Positions 46,713 to 54,483 of a stretch of DNA of 64,000 nucleotides are shown here, in pieces. Below the pieces are notes generated by a model. It was given only the letters and a program-made list of their open reading frames with translations, was not told where the DNA came from and made no database searches. The position numbers were made by a program, and so were the translations under genes. Each line of letters opens with the position of its first letter. Position 1 is the stretch's first letter. Source of the DNA: Oceanospirillaceae bacterium. GTDB lineage: Bacteria > Pseudomonadota > Gammaproteobacteria > Pseudomonadales > Balneatricaceae. The DNA is taken from contig JABXIM010000107.1 in NCBI GenBank assembly GCA_013373085.1, forward strand, positions 38,946-102,945, given 5' to 3'.

Positions 46713-47864
46713 TTACCAGGTCAGTACTGCACCGACTGCGATGGTGTCGGTTTCTTCGAAATCCGCGCCGTCCAGCGTCACTTCCGTACGATTGAGCTCC
46801 GCGACCAGTTTGAGGTTGTCGTTGACGTCGTGGAACCAGGCTACCGCGGTGTTTTCGTACTCGGCATCGGCGCCACCGAGCAGGGGGTCGTCGCTGCTCT
46901 CGTTTTCACCATAGGACAGAACGAAACGGTTTGCACCGAGGGTATAGGATGCCTGTGTCAGGTAACCGGATACCTGGTTGTCTTCCGAGGTTACCAGGTT
47001 GGTGAGGCCGGCCACGGTGCCGAGCCCCTCGCCATCGAAGCCCGAGGCCGTCAGCGACAAACCGCCGAGACGAAGGTTGGCACCGCCGGCCACACCGCTG
47101 GAATCGACCTCTTCGGTATCGGTCTCCGAACTCTGATACAGCCCGCCGACCCAGGTCTTGACCGAGCCACCGTCAAACGCACGTGCCCAGGTCAACTCGG
47201 CCTCGAAGCGCGGCAGGTCTTCCGACGAGCCGGCATCGCTCTTGTTCGGATCCATGATGCCGGCGGCGAGCTGAAAGCCGGCCCGCTCCGGCGTGCGGTA
47301 GCTGATCTGCGCTACCGGGAAGGGATACAGATAGCCGGAGCCGATATTGCCGAACGATACATTGCCGCCATCGACGAGTCCCAGGGTGTCGGAGACCTGA
47401 CCATGCCCCAGCAGCAATTCGTCCGACATGATGTTGGTGCGCCCGAACAGCGCGAAGTCCTTACCGATCAGCACCTGGCCGAAGCTGCCGTCGACGGTTC
47501 CGTAAAACTGTCGCACGTCGATACCGCTGCGCGTGCCGAGCCCTTCGGCACCTCGAACAACGTCGTTGTCGTTGATGGTGACCCAGAAGGAGGAGCGCGC
47601 GCCAAGGCTCAGATCGCCCGCTTCCTTGGCAACGTCGAAGGCAATCCAGTTGGGCAGAAAGCCCATGCGGACACGGGCCTGGTCACGATCACCGTTGGGT
47701 CCGCCATCGATATCGCTCTGCGTGTAGAAGGCGTTAATCAGACCATCGGTGCTGAATCGGGTGCCGTCCTGGTTGTACAGCTCGATGGTGGCCGAAGCCT
47801 GACTGGCCGCAAGGGAGGATAGCGCCAGCGGCAGTAAAGTAAGAAGCAGCTTGTTATTTTTCAT
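46713..47864 (-). CDS. Gram-negative general porin
   Basis: The product is a 383-residue outer-membrane beta-barrel. The signal peptide ends near residue 25 (ASQASA, then TIELYNQDG). It shows alternating short beta strands, the porin start pattern TIELYNQDGTRFSTDGLI, Asp-rich calcium-like loops (QSDIDGGPNGDRDQARVRM) and a C-terminal strand ending DTIAVGAVLTW with a terminal aromatic residue, as required for Bam recognition. It forms a diffusion channel, probably trimeric. It is monocistronic, with a plausible sigma70 promoter about 79 nt upstream and a strong terminator. Confidence 0.9.
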   Translation of the reverse strand: MKNNKLLLTLLPLALSSLAASQASATIELYNQDGTRFSTDGLINAFYTQSDIDGGPNGDRDQARVRMGFLPNWIAFDVAKEAGDLSLGARSSFWVTINDNDVVRGAEGLGTRSGIDVRQFYGTVDGSFGQVLIGKDFALFGRTNIMSDELLLGHGQVSDTLGLVDGGNVSFGNIGSGYLYPFPVAQISYRTPERAGFQLAAGIMDPNKSDAGSSEDLPRFEAELTWARAFDGGSVKTWVGGLYQSSETDTEEVDSSGVAGGANLRLGGLSLTASGFDGEGLGTVAGLTNLVTSEDNQVSGYLTQASYTLGANRFVLSYGENESSDDPLLGGADAEYENTAVAWFHDVNDNLKLVAELNRTEVTLDGADFEETDTIAVGAVLTW

Positions 47865-47942
47865 CGGGTTTCCCGGCTCGGTTTGTTGTTATGGCAGGCG
47901 CCATTATCGAACCGCTCCTCACCCCTTCGAATCAGCCATTGG

Positions 47943-47971
47943 CCTATAACAATCAATCAGTTAGCATGCAA
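47943..47971 (-). promoter_or_regulatory. Candidate sigma70 promoter of the porin gene
   Basis: On the minus strand TTGCAT (47966-47971) is separated by 17 nt from TATAGG (47943-47948). This would place the transcription start about 72 nt before the porin ATG. Match to consensus is partial. Confidence 0.35.
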
Positions 47972-48138
47972 CTACGGAGCCTGACCACAGGTACCGGAGC
48001 CGACCCATGGGGGGCCCGCTGCGGCCGGACCCTCTCCGGCCCCCTGTCCGGTAGTGCCGGTTTTTCACGCGGACGCAGCAATTAATAACTGGACTATGCT
48101 GAGAACCGCAGACCCAGGATTTGCTTAAGGAAGACAAC

Positions 48139-48600
48139 ATGATGAAGACGATAATTGGCGCCCTGTGCCTCGGTACGGTGCTGATCATGTCCGCACCGAT
48201 AGCCAACGCCTCCGAAACCGCCAACCGGCTGATCGATCAGGCTCGGCAGCAATGCTCAACCCTCAATGGCGGGGAACTGGGCTTTCAGCCCGGAACCATC
48301 AGACTGATCGACCTCAATGGCGACGGTGTCGACGACGAGATCATCGATGAGAGCACCTACACCTGCACCAGTTCGCAGACCCTGTTCTGCGGTACCGGCG
48401 GATGCGGACTCAAGGTCATCGTCGGCGACAGGATCCTCGAGCGCCTGGCCAAGCAATGGCAGACACTGGATTGGGATGGCGACCGCATACTGCTGTTGCA
48501 GCTGCATGGCGCCGAATGCGGTGGATCCGGCCTCGAGCGCTGCTACGAGGCGATCAGTTGGGGGGACGGGGACTTCCGCACTGTGAGACCGCCACGCTGA
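48139..48600 (+). CDS. Secreted cysteine-containing hypothetical protein
   Basis: The product has 153 residues from the ATG at 48139, with AAGGAAG 5-6 nt upstream. The signal peptide ends near IANA/SE. The mature part has eight cysteines, in contexts such as QQCSTL, YTCTSS, LFCGTGGCGL, AECGGSG and ERCYEA, indicating periplasmic disulfides. It also has a calcium-loop-like IDLNGDGVDDEIID. I do not recognise a named family. It resembles small VCBS/EF-hand-like secreted proteins that report a measured or displayed value, but no function can be assigned. Confidence 0.7.
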   Translation: MMKTIIGALCLGTVLIMSAPIANASETANRLIDQARQQCSTLNGGELGFQPGTIRLIDLNGDGVDDEIIDESTYTCTSSQTLFCGTGGCGLKVIVGDRILERLAKQWQTLDWDGDRILLLQLHGAECGGSGLERCYEAISWGDGDFRTVRPPR

Positions 48601-48628
48601 TTGTCGAGCGGCCGGAGGCCGGCAATCA

Positions 48629-48648
48629 GCCTGCCTGTTCCGGCAGGC
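48629..48648. terminator. Hairpin between convergent genes
   Basis: A 7-bp stem GCCTGCC / GGCAGGC with loop TGTTCC lies between the stops of the secreted protein gene and ygjP. There is no T-run. Confidence 0.4.
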
Positions 48649-48693
48649 GCCAGCGCGAGCCGAAACAGGCCTGCGGTGAAAGAGGCGGCAGAG

Positions 48694-49407
48694 CTACCAC
48701 TCCAGCCAGCAGCTGCGCTCGCGCAGGTAATCCTGCCAGTAACGATGATCGGGACAGTGCTGCGCCACCAGTTGCCAGAAGCGTGGCGAGTGATCGAAAT
48801 GGCGCAGGTGGCACAGTTCGTGGATCAGCACGTAATCGGCGGCACCCGGCTCGGCCAGCACCAGCCGCCAGTTGAGCGCGATGCGCCCGCGATTGTCGCA
48901 GCTACCCCAGCGCCGCCTGAAGCCCCGTACTGCAACACCTGCAGGTGCGAGACCGGTCTGGCTCGCAAGATGTCGCAGTCGGGCCGGCAGCGCCTCACCG
49001 GCGCGATCCAGCAGCCAGCCGCGCACCTGCTCCTCGGCCACTGTCGCCTCGGGTCGCCTGATCCGCCGCGACAGGCCGACGATCAGGGTGTCACCGGACA
49101 GTTCACAGCCGGACGCCGCGCCTGGTTGCCAGTGCAGCCGGATCCAGCCCCCCCGATAGGGCAGCGATGCGCCATCCTGAACTTCCAGCCGGTGCCTGTC
49201 GCGCTGCGCCACGACAATAGACAGGCGCTGGGCGACCCACGCCTGACGCTCCCGCACGAAACCGCTGACCCAGTCGTCAGTGACCCAGTGTGGCACCCGT
49301 ACCTCGACCAGGTTCCCCTTGATCTGTATAGCGGCGGTACGGCGACGGCGGCTGCGCACTACCCGATAGTCGAACGGCAGAGGCGCTTCGTACTGTAAAG
49401 ATGACAT
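48694..49407 (-). CDS. ygjP: YgjP-family M48-type metallopeptidase-like protein
   Basis: The product is a 237-residue cytoplasmic protein. The zinc motif HELCHLRHFDHSPRFW (HExxH, His pair about residues 175-179) lies in the C-terminal half and is preceded by RRWGSCDNRGRIALNWRL. The N-terminal domain starts FDYRVVRSRRRRTAAIQI. This is the DUF45/WLM-like YgjP family, whose E. coli member has been reported to hydrolyse UTP; a proteolytic role is unproven. Its ATG is only 11 nt from the start of the divergent glycosylase-family gene. Confidence 0.88.
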   Translation of the reverse strand: MSSLQYEAPLPFDYRVVRSRRRRTAAIQIKGNLVEVRVPHWVTDDWVSGFVRERQAWVAQRLSIVVAQRDRHRLEVQDGASLPYRGGWIRLHWQPGAASGCELSGDTLIVGLSRRIRRPEATVAEEQVRGWLLDRAGEALPARLRHLASQTGLAPAGVAVRGFRRRWGSCDNRGRIALNWRLVLAEPGAADYVLIHELCHLRHFDHSPRFWQLVAQHCPDHRYWQDYLRERSCWLEW

Positions 49408-49418
49408 AGCGAGGGTGG

Positions 49419-50054
49419 ATGCCTAACCTGCAGGTGAAAGCCGATAGCTTACGGGATTTAACCGCCATGGTTCCAGCAAACTGCGACCAGCTGGTTGCCG
49501 ATATTCGCGCCTGCCGCCACTGCCAGGGGCTTCCCGACGGCGTTCGGCCCATCATCCAGGCGGGCGCCGATGCTCGCCTGCTGATCATCGGACAGGCGCC
49601 CGGGGTCCGTGCAAATGCCAAAGGCCGACCCTTCGACGACGCCAGCGGCGATCGCCTGCGGGCGTGGATGGGGCTGACGCGGGACAGCTTTTACGACCCG
49701 CAACAGGTCGCGATCATGCCGATGGGCTTCTGTTTCCCGGGACGGGGACGCAGCGGCGACCTGCCTCCCCGGCCCGAGTGCGCACCGCTGTGGCACGCGC
49801 GTCTGCTGGCAACGCTGCCACATATCCAACTGACGCTGCTGATCGGGCAATACGCCCAACGCGCCTATTCGCCCCGTCCGTTCAGCAGCCTGACCGACTG
49901 TGTCGAACACTGGCGCGAGCTGTTGCCGGCATACCTGCCCCTGCCCCATCCATCCCCCCGTAACCAGCTCTGGCTCAAGCGCCACCCCTGGTTCGAGGCA
50001 ACGCTGCTACCGGAACTCAGGGCCCGGGTGCGCGCGGCGCTCAGCGTCACCTGA
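49419..50054 (+). CDS. Uracil-DNA glycosylase family protein
   Basis: The product is 211 residues at most, and 195 if the ATG at 49467 is used. Family 4/5-like UDG superfamily patterns are RACRHCQGLPDGVRPIIQ with a CxxC pair, LLIIGQAPGVRANAKGRPFDD (motif A GQAPG), ASGDRLRAWMG, MGFCFPGRGRSGDLPPRPEC, and the C-terminal motif HPSPRNQLWLKRHPWF (motif B HPS). It is the type often annotated as uracil-DNA glycosylase-like with an uncertain substrate. A GAGGG lies close (3 nt) to the first ATG, so the later start cannot be excluded. Confidence 0.85.
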   Translation: MPNLQVKADSLRDLTAMVPANCDQLVADIRACRHCQGLPDGVRPIIQAGADARLLIIGQAPGVRANAKGRPFDDASGDRLRAWMGLTRDSFYDPQQVAIMPMGFCFPGRGRSGDLPPRPECAPLWHARLLATLPHIQLTLLIGQYAQRAYSPRPFSSLTDCVEHWRELLPAYLPLPHPSPRNQLWLKRHPWFEATLLPELRARVRAALSVT

Positions 50055-50092
50055 CTCGACGCTGCGTCCTCGCATGCGGCAGGACCTCGGGT

Positions 50093-52066
50093 TCACAGCC
50101 GGCGCAGACAGGCGCGCACCGCCTCCCGGTAAGCGCGCTGCGCCGTACTATCGTCAATCCCGGCGTAACGCAGCTGGTCGTAACGGCGTCCGACCGCGAG
50201 AATCAGCGGCGCCAGTTCCGGCCAGGCTTCGGCCACGCGCGCGGCATAGCGGCCAACAGGCTCGCCGCTGTGTCGCTCGAGACCGCGGGCACCAAGGCGA
50301 TGTGACAACCGGACCAGCTCGCTATCCACTTTGTCGAGGGTCTTCGGCCGGCGCTGGCGCAGCAGCGACAAAGCCACCCACCCCAGCACCAGGCAGAACG
50401 GCAGCGCCAGAGCCAGCGCCAGCTTCCACAGCGTCAGCTCTCCGAACCAGCGCTGCAACAGGGCGTCCTGGCGCAGATGGAAGCTGAGCACCCAGCGATG
50501 CCAGCTGTAGTTGACCGCCTCGACCCTGAGCCGAACCTCGTTGATCCAGCCGATGCGGCCGAACCGTACCGGAGACAGAGGCGTATCGGCGAGAAACCCC
50601 GGCTCGTCCGCCAGCAACTGGTCGACGGTCTGCTCGACCCGCTCCGGCGCCACCGCCGCGGTCGGGTCGACCCTTACCCAGCCCCGGTCCGGATACAGCA
50701 CCTCGACCCAGGCATGCGCCTCGTACTGCCGGATCAGCAGATAGGATTCGTAGGGATTCCACTCCCCCCCCTGGTAACCGCCGACGATACGCGCCGGCAC
50801 GCCGGCCGCGCGCAGCAGGAACGCCATCGCGCCGGCGTAATGGCCACAGAAACCGCGGCGCGTCTCGAACAGAAACTCATCGATGCTGTCCTCTCCGAGG
50901 CTGGGTGGCGACAGCGTGTAGACGAACTCCCGATTGAACAGAGCCAGGCTACGGGACACCAGCGCTTCGACCGACGGGTCTTCGTTACGCCAGCGCTCGG
51001 CGAGCTCCCGTGCTCGCGGGTTCCCGGATGCCGGCAGCTGCAGATAACGCGCCCGCGCCGACTCGCCAGGCTGCTGTGGCAGCTCGGCGAGCGGCCGCGA
51101 GACCAGCGCGAAATCAGCGCGCTGACGGATGCGCGACGGCGCGCGCAGCGTCCAGTTTGCCGCTAGCCGCAGCGGCCAGTTAGCCGATACCGGATAGTCG
51201 AGGGCATAGACCCAGGGCTGTCCGCTGGGCTCGATGATCATCTGGTAGCGCAACAGCGGTCCGGACGGCAGTTCGCCCACCGCCGGTGGCGACAGATGGT
51301 CAGATTCAGCCTGCCAGCGACGGCCGTCGAAATAGTCGTAGGTCAGACCGCGCCAGTAGCGCTGCGAAGGTGGCGGCACCCGACCGCTGCTGAACTCGAC
51401 GCGGAAGGCCACGGCGCTGGAGCCGGTAAGCCGGCTGACATCGCCCGGCGACAGCGTGTCCGACAGCCCCGTGACCGCCTCGTCCTGCACCATCGGCGCG
51501 TACCACAACGGTCCGATACGGGGCACGATCAGAAACAGCACCAGCATCAGCGGCAACGCCGGCAGTATCAGCCGGACGGCCGCGCGCAGCGGACGCCGGA
51601 AATCGGGATGATGCTCGCTCTGGTAGACCGCATTGAGCGCGGCCGTGATCAGTATCATCGCCAGCAGCACGTAGAGCGCATGCAACAGCGTCTGGCCGAA
51701 CAGCAGTTCGGTCGCGGCGAGGAAGTAGGCAACGTAGACCAGCACCAGCGCATCGCGGCGCTTGTAGATTTCCAGCAGCTTCAACGCGAAACCGGCGACC
51801 AACAGCGCCACCGCGAGTTCCGGCCCGTTGCCTCGCCCGATCGATACCACCGCGCCGATACCGGCGGTGATCGCCATCATGAACTTGACGCTCCAGTGCG
51901 GAAAGGAGGTCCGCCCGAGGTGGACCAGCAGGCGCCAGCCGATTGCGCCCAGGGTCATCACCGGCAGCCACCAGGGCAGGCGCAGACTGTGCGGCAGCAG
52001 CACCACGACCACCATCAGCAACTGCCAGACGAGCGCCGGACGGGTCAGCTGGTAGACGCCCTTCAT
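50093..52066 (-). CDS. tgpA: TgpA-type transglutaminase-like membrane protein (DUF3488/transglutaminase core)
   Basis: The product has 657 residues. About six transmembrane helices occupy 1-200. A periplasmic domain follows, with the transglutaminase triad: Cys407 in RRGFCGHYAGAMAFLLRA, His in QYEAHAWVEVLYP, and Asp in GWVRVDPTAAV. A last transmembrane helix spans about 545-575 and a cytoplasmic tail is DUF4129-like. This is the TgpA family, essential in P. aeruginosa, likely acting on periplasmic proteins. It is the third gene of the moxR-DUF58-tgpA operon; its ATG directly abuts the upstream TAG. Confidence 0.93.
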   Translation of the reverse strand: MKGVYQLTRPALVWQLLMVVVVLLPHSLRLPWWLPVMTLGAIGWRLLVHLGRTSFPHWSVKFMMAITAGIGAVVSIGRGNGPELAVALLVAGFALKLLEIYKRRDALVLVYVAYFLAATELLFGQTLLHALYVLLAMILITAALNAVYQSEHHPDFRRPLRAAVRLILPALPLMLVLFLIVPRIGPLWYAPMVQDEAVTGLSDTLSPGDVSRLTGSSAVAFRVEFSSGRVPPPSQRYWRGLTYDYFDGRRWQAESDHLSPPAVGELPSGPLLRYQMIIEPSGQPWVYALDYPVSANWPLRLAANWTLRAPSRIRQRADFALVSRPLAELPQQPGESARARYLQLPASGNPRARELAERWRNEDPSVEALVSRSLALFNREFVYTLSPPSLGEDSIDEFLFETRRGFCGHYAGAMAFLLRAAGVPARIVGGYQGGEWNPYESYLLIRQYEAHAWVEVLYPDRGWVRVDPTAAVAPERVEQTVDQLLADEPGFLADTPLSPVRFGRIGWINEVRLRVEAVNYSWHRWVLSFHLRQDALLQRWFGELTLWKLALALALPFCLVLGWVALSLLRQRRPKTLDKVDSELVRLSHRLGARGLERHSGEPVGRYAARVAEAWPELAPLILAVGRRYDQLRYAGIDDSTAQRAYREAVRACLRRL

Positions 52067-53035
52067 CTAGTCCTTCCCCTTGCCGAACAGCGCCAGCGCC
52101 CTCAGCACCTCGTGTCGATGTCGCTCGCCACGCCCCGGCCGGATCTCGATGCCGGGCAGTCGCAAGCCATACTCGAGACGCTGTCGCGCCAGTTTCAGGG
52201 TCCAGTAGCAGAGGCGTGAGAGCCTGCTCTCGACGTCCAGCTCGGGCCAGAGGTTCCAGTCGAGCCACAGCTGGCGGTCGGCGTGATCGCCGAACTGCTT
52301 GGCGTGCAGTCCCTGTCCGGCCGCCAGTTGCTTCCAGGCGATATGCCGCGGCGACATGCCGCGCTGGTAGGCCTCGAGACCGAGAAAGTCGTCGCTGCCA
52401 CGCCCGTCCAGCAGCGCACCGCTGCCATCGCTGCCACTGCCGGCGGGGAGACTGTCCCCGGGCAGCGGCCGCGGCCAGGCCAGCGCCTTGAGATCGGTCT
52501 CGAGCCAGGTCCAGGCCCGCAGCAATCCAAGCGGATAAAGGGTTTCGATCAACAGCGCGCCAGGCCGCCACCAGCCCCGCGCCGGCGCCTGGGCATAGAG
52601 CCTTACGCGGCGCTCGCTGTCGCCGATAAGGTCACAGCTGACCGGCGCCTGGTCCACCCATGAAAGCTGAATCGCTTCGTAGTCGCGCCGGCTGCCGGCG
52701 CGCAGCAGCAGCTCGAACTCCGCTTGTTCGCCGACAAGGCAAGGCCGGGCCGACAGCGCCGTGATACTGAGTCCCGCGAGGTTGCTGTAGGTGTGGAGAA
52801 TCGACAGCACGAACAGCGACAGCAGCAGAAAGCTGGCGCCGTACACCAGGTTGTTTTCGTAGTTCACGCCCAGCAGCAGAATGATCAGCGACGTCACCAG
52901 GAACCAGAGCCCGGCGCGGGTCGGCAGGATATAGATGCGGCTTTGCGTCAGCGTCAGGCTGTGAACGGGACGGTAGCGGCGCAGCGACCAGGCACGCATG
53001 AATCCCACGAGCCGGCGATAAAATCCGGCACTCAC
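52067..53035 (-). CDS. DUF58 domain protein of the MoxR operon
   Basis: The product has 322 residues. Two transmembrane helices close together span about 37-80 (FLVTSLIILLLGVNYENNLV). A beta-rich region is followed by the DUF58 motif FLGLEAYQRGMSPRHIAWKQ (about 215-234), and the fold is vWA-like. Proteins of this type act with MoxR AAA ATPases, probably as substrates or adaptors at the membrane. It is the second gene of the operon, 30 nt after moxR and immediately adjacent to tgpA. Confidence 0.92.
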   Translation of the reverse strand: MSAGFYRRLVGFMRAWSLRRYRPVHSLTLTQSRIYILPTRAGLWFLVTSLIILLLGVNYENNLVYGASFLLLSLFVLSILHTYSNLAGLSITALSARPCLVGEQAEFELLLRAGSRRDYEAIQLSWVDQAPVSCDLIGDSERRVRLYAQAPARGWWRPGALLIETLYPLGLLRAWTWLETDLKALAWPRPLPGDSLPAGSGSDGSGALLDGRGSDDFLGLEAYQRGMSPRHIAWKQLAAGQGLHAKQFGDHADRQLWLDWNLWPELDVESRLSRLCYWTLKLARQRLEYGLRLPGIEIRPGRGERHRHEVLRALALFGKGKD

Positions 53036-53065
53036 CGCAGCATCACCTCTGGCCGTTTTTCACCA

Positions 53066-54025
53066 TCAGCCAACCACATCGACACGCTCCAGCATCTGCC
53101 GGATCAACGCCTCGCTGCTGTGCCCGCCGACCTGCTCGGCCGCCCGCAGCCGGTGGCCGATCACCGGCTCAAGCAGCGCCTGCACATCCTCCGGCACGAC
53201 ATACTCCCGCCCCTGCATGTAGGCCCAGGTGCGGGCGCACTGCAGCAGCGCCAGGCTGCCCCGGGGGGATACGCCATAGGCGAATTCGGGTGCCTCGCGG
53301 CTGTACTGCACCAGGCGCTGAAGATAGTCGATCAGGCTGTCCGACACCCGCACCTCGCGACAGGCTTCGCGAATGGCCGCAAGATCATCGAGATCGATGC
53401 AGACCGGTAGCGGATCGCGCTGGCGTCGATAACGTCCTTCGCTGAGCAGTTGCCGTTCCGCGGCCGGATCCGGATACCCCAGTTCGATGCGCATCAGGAA
53501 GCGGTCGAGCTGCGACTCCGGCAGCGGAAAGGTGCCGAACTGGGTAATCGGATTCTGGGTGGCGATGACGAAGAAAGGCTCCGGCAGCGGGTGCGTCACA
53601 CCGTCGAGGGTAACCTGACGCTCCTCCATCGCCTCCAGCAAGGCGCTCTGGGTCTTCGGCGTGGTACGGTTGATTTCGTCGGCCAGTAGTAGCTGGGTGA
53701 ACACGGGGCCCGGATGAAACCGGAACGCCGACGCCTGCTGATCGAAAATGGAGACCCCGATAATATCGGCGGGCAGCATGTCGCTGGTGAACTGGACGCG
53801 CTGAAAACTGAGTCCCAGGACCTGCGCCAGCGCATGCGCCAAAGTGGTCTTGCCCATGCCCGGCAGATCCTCGATCAGCAGGTGCCCCTGGGCAAACAGG
53901 CAGGTCAGCGCCATCCGTACCTGGGTATCCTTGCCCAGTACCAGCGTGCTGACGCTGCTGACGGCGCGCTCGATCTTGTCCTGCATTGCCAATCCCTGCT
54001 GCCTCTCGACCGGTGTCGCCAGCAT
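53066..54025 (-). CDS. MoxR-family AAA+ ATPase
   Basis: The product has 319 residues from the ATG at 54025, chosen because AGGAGG stands 8 nt upstream. Walker A is EDLPGMGKTTLAHAL (about 52-66), and Walker B is LLADEINRTTPKTQSALLEA with MEERQVTLDG. Sensor 1 is FVIATQNPITQFGTFPLPE, with an arginine-finger region in RFLMRIELGYP. MoxR ATPases act as chaperones for maturation of enzyme complexes or envelope stress responses. It is the first gene of the moxR-DUF58-tgpA operon; a strong terminator separates it from the upstream DUF6482 gene. Confidence 0.93.
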   Translation of the reverse strand: MLATPVERQQGLAMQDKIERAVSSVSTLVLGKDTQVRMALTCLFAQGHLLIEDLPGMGKTTLAHALAQVLGLSFQRVQFTSDMLPADIIGVSIFDQQASAFRFHPGPVFTQLLLADEINRTTPKTQSALLEAMEERQVTLDGVTHPLPEPFFVIATQNPITQFGTFPLPESQLDRFLMRIELGYPDPAAERQLLSEGRYRRQRDPLPVCIDLDDLAAIREACREVRVSDSLIDYLQRLVQYSREAPEFAYGVSPRGSLALLQCARTWAYMQGREYVVPEDVQALLEPVIGHRLRAAEQVGGHSSEALIRQMLERVDVVG

Positions 54026-54041
54026 GCCACAGCCCTCCTGC

Positions 54042-54081
54042 AAAAGACAAAACACCCGTTCAGCCGGGCGCCGAACGGGTG
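54042..54081 (-). terminator. Rho-independent terminator of the DUF6482 gene
   Basis: A 9-bp stem CACCCGTTC (54053-54061) / GAACGGGTG (54073-54081) is followed on the minus strand by a T-rich tract (TTTTGTCTTTTG). It lies 15 nt past the stop and ends just before the moxR ribosome-binding site. Confidence 0.85.
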
Positions 54082-54096
54082 CAGTTGAACACGACT

Positions 54097-54390
54097 TCAG
54101 AACTTGAGCGGAATCGATTCGCGATGATAGTCCATCACGGCGCCCGAGCAGGCCTCGTCGTGCGGCACCACCTGAACCAGATTGGCACTGTGGATGCCCG
54201 CCTTGTGGCAGAGATCGTAGGCCTGGGTCACGTTGGCATAGGTCAACACCTCGCCGTGGCTGTCTCGGATCAGCTCCTTGCCATCGTCGAACTCGACCTC
54301 GACAACCATCGGACCGCAGCCCGACTCGATGAAGTTGACATTTCTGAGCCGGTGGCTCGACGCCAGTTGTTTGAACTCGGAAATCTGCAT
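54097..54390 (-). CDS. DUF6482 family protein
   Basis: The product is a 97-residue soluble protein. Conserved pattern: FIESGCGPMVVEVEFDDGKE, DSHGEVLTYANVTQAYDLCH and the ending LVQVVPHDEACSGA. This matches small DUF6482 proteins of pseudomonads and relatives, whose function is unknown. A monocistronic unit with its own terminator. Three Cys residues (ESGCG, DLCHK, EACSG) are notable but not arranged as a metal site. Confidence 0.8.
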   Translation of the reverse strand: MQISEFKQLASSHRLRNVNFIESGCGPMVVEVEFDDGKELIRDSHGEVLTYANVTQAYDLCHKAGIHSANLVQVVPHDEACSGAVMDYHRESIPLKF

Positions 54391-54483
54391 GAGATATCTC
54401 CTGTTCGCTGCGGCATGGGTGACGCCCGTAAAAGCTCACCCGACGCCTTGCCAGGCTGGTTTGCCTGACCGCTTAATTATAGT

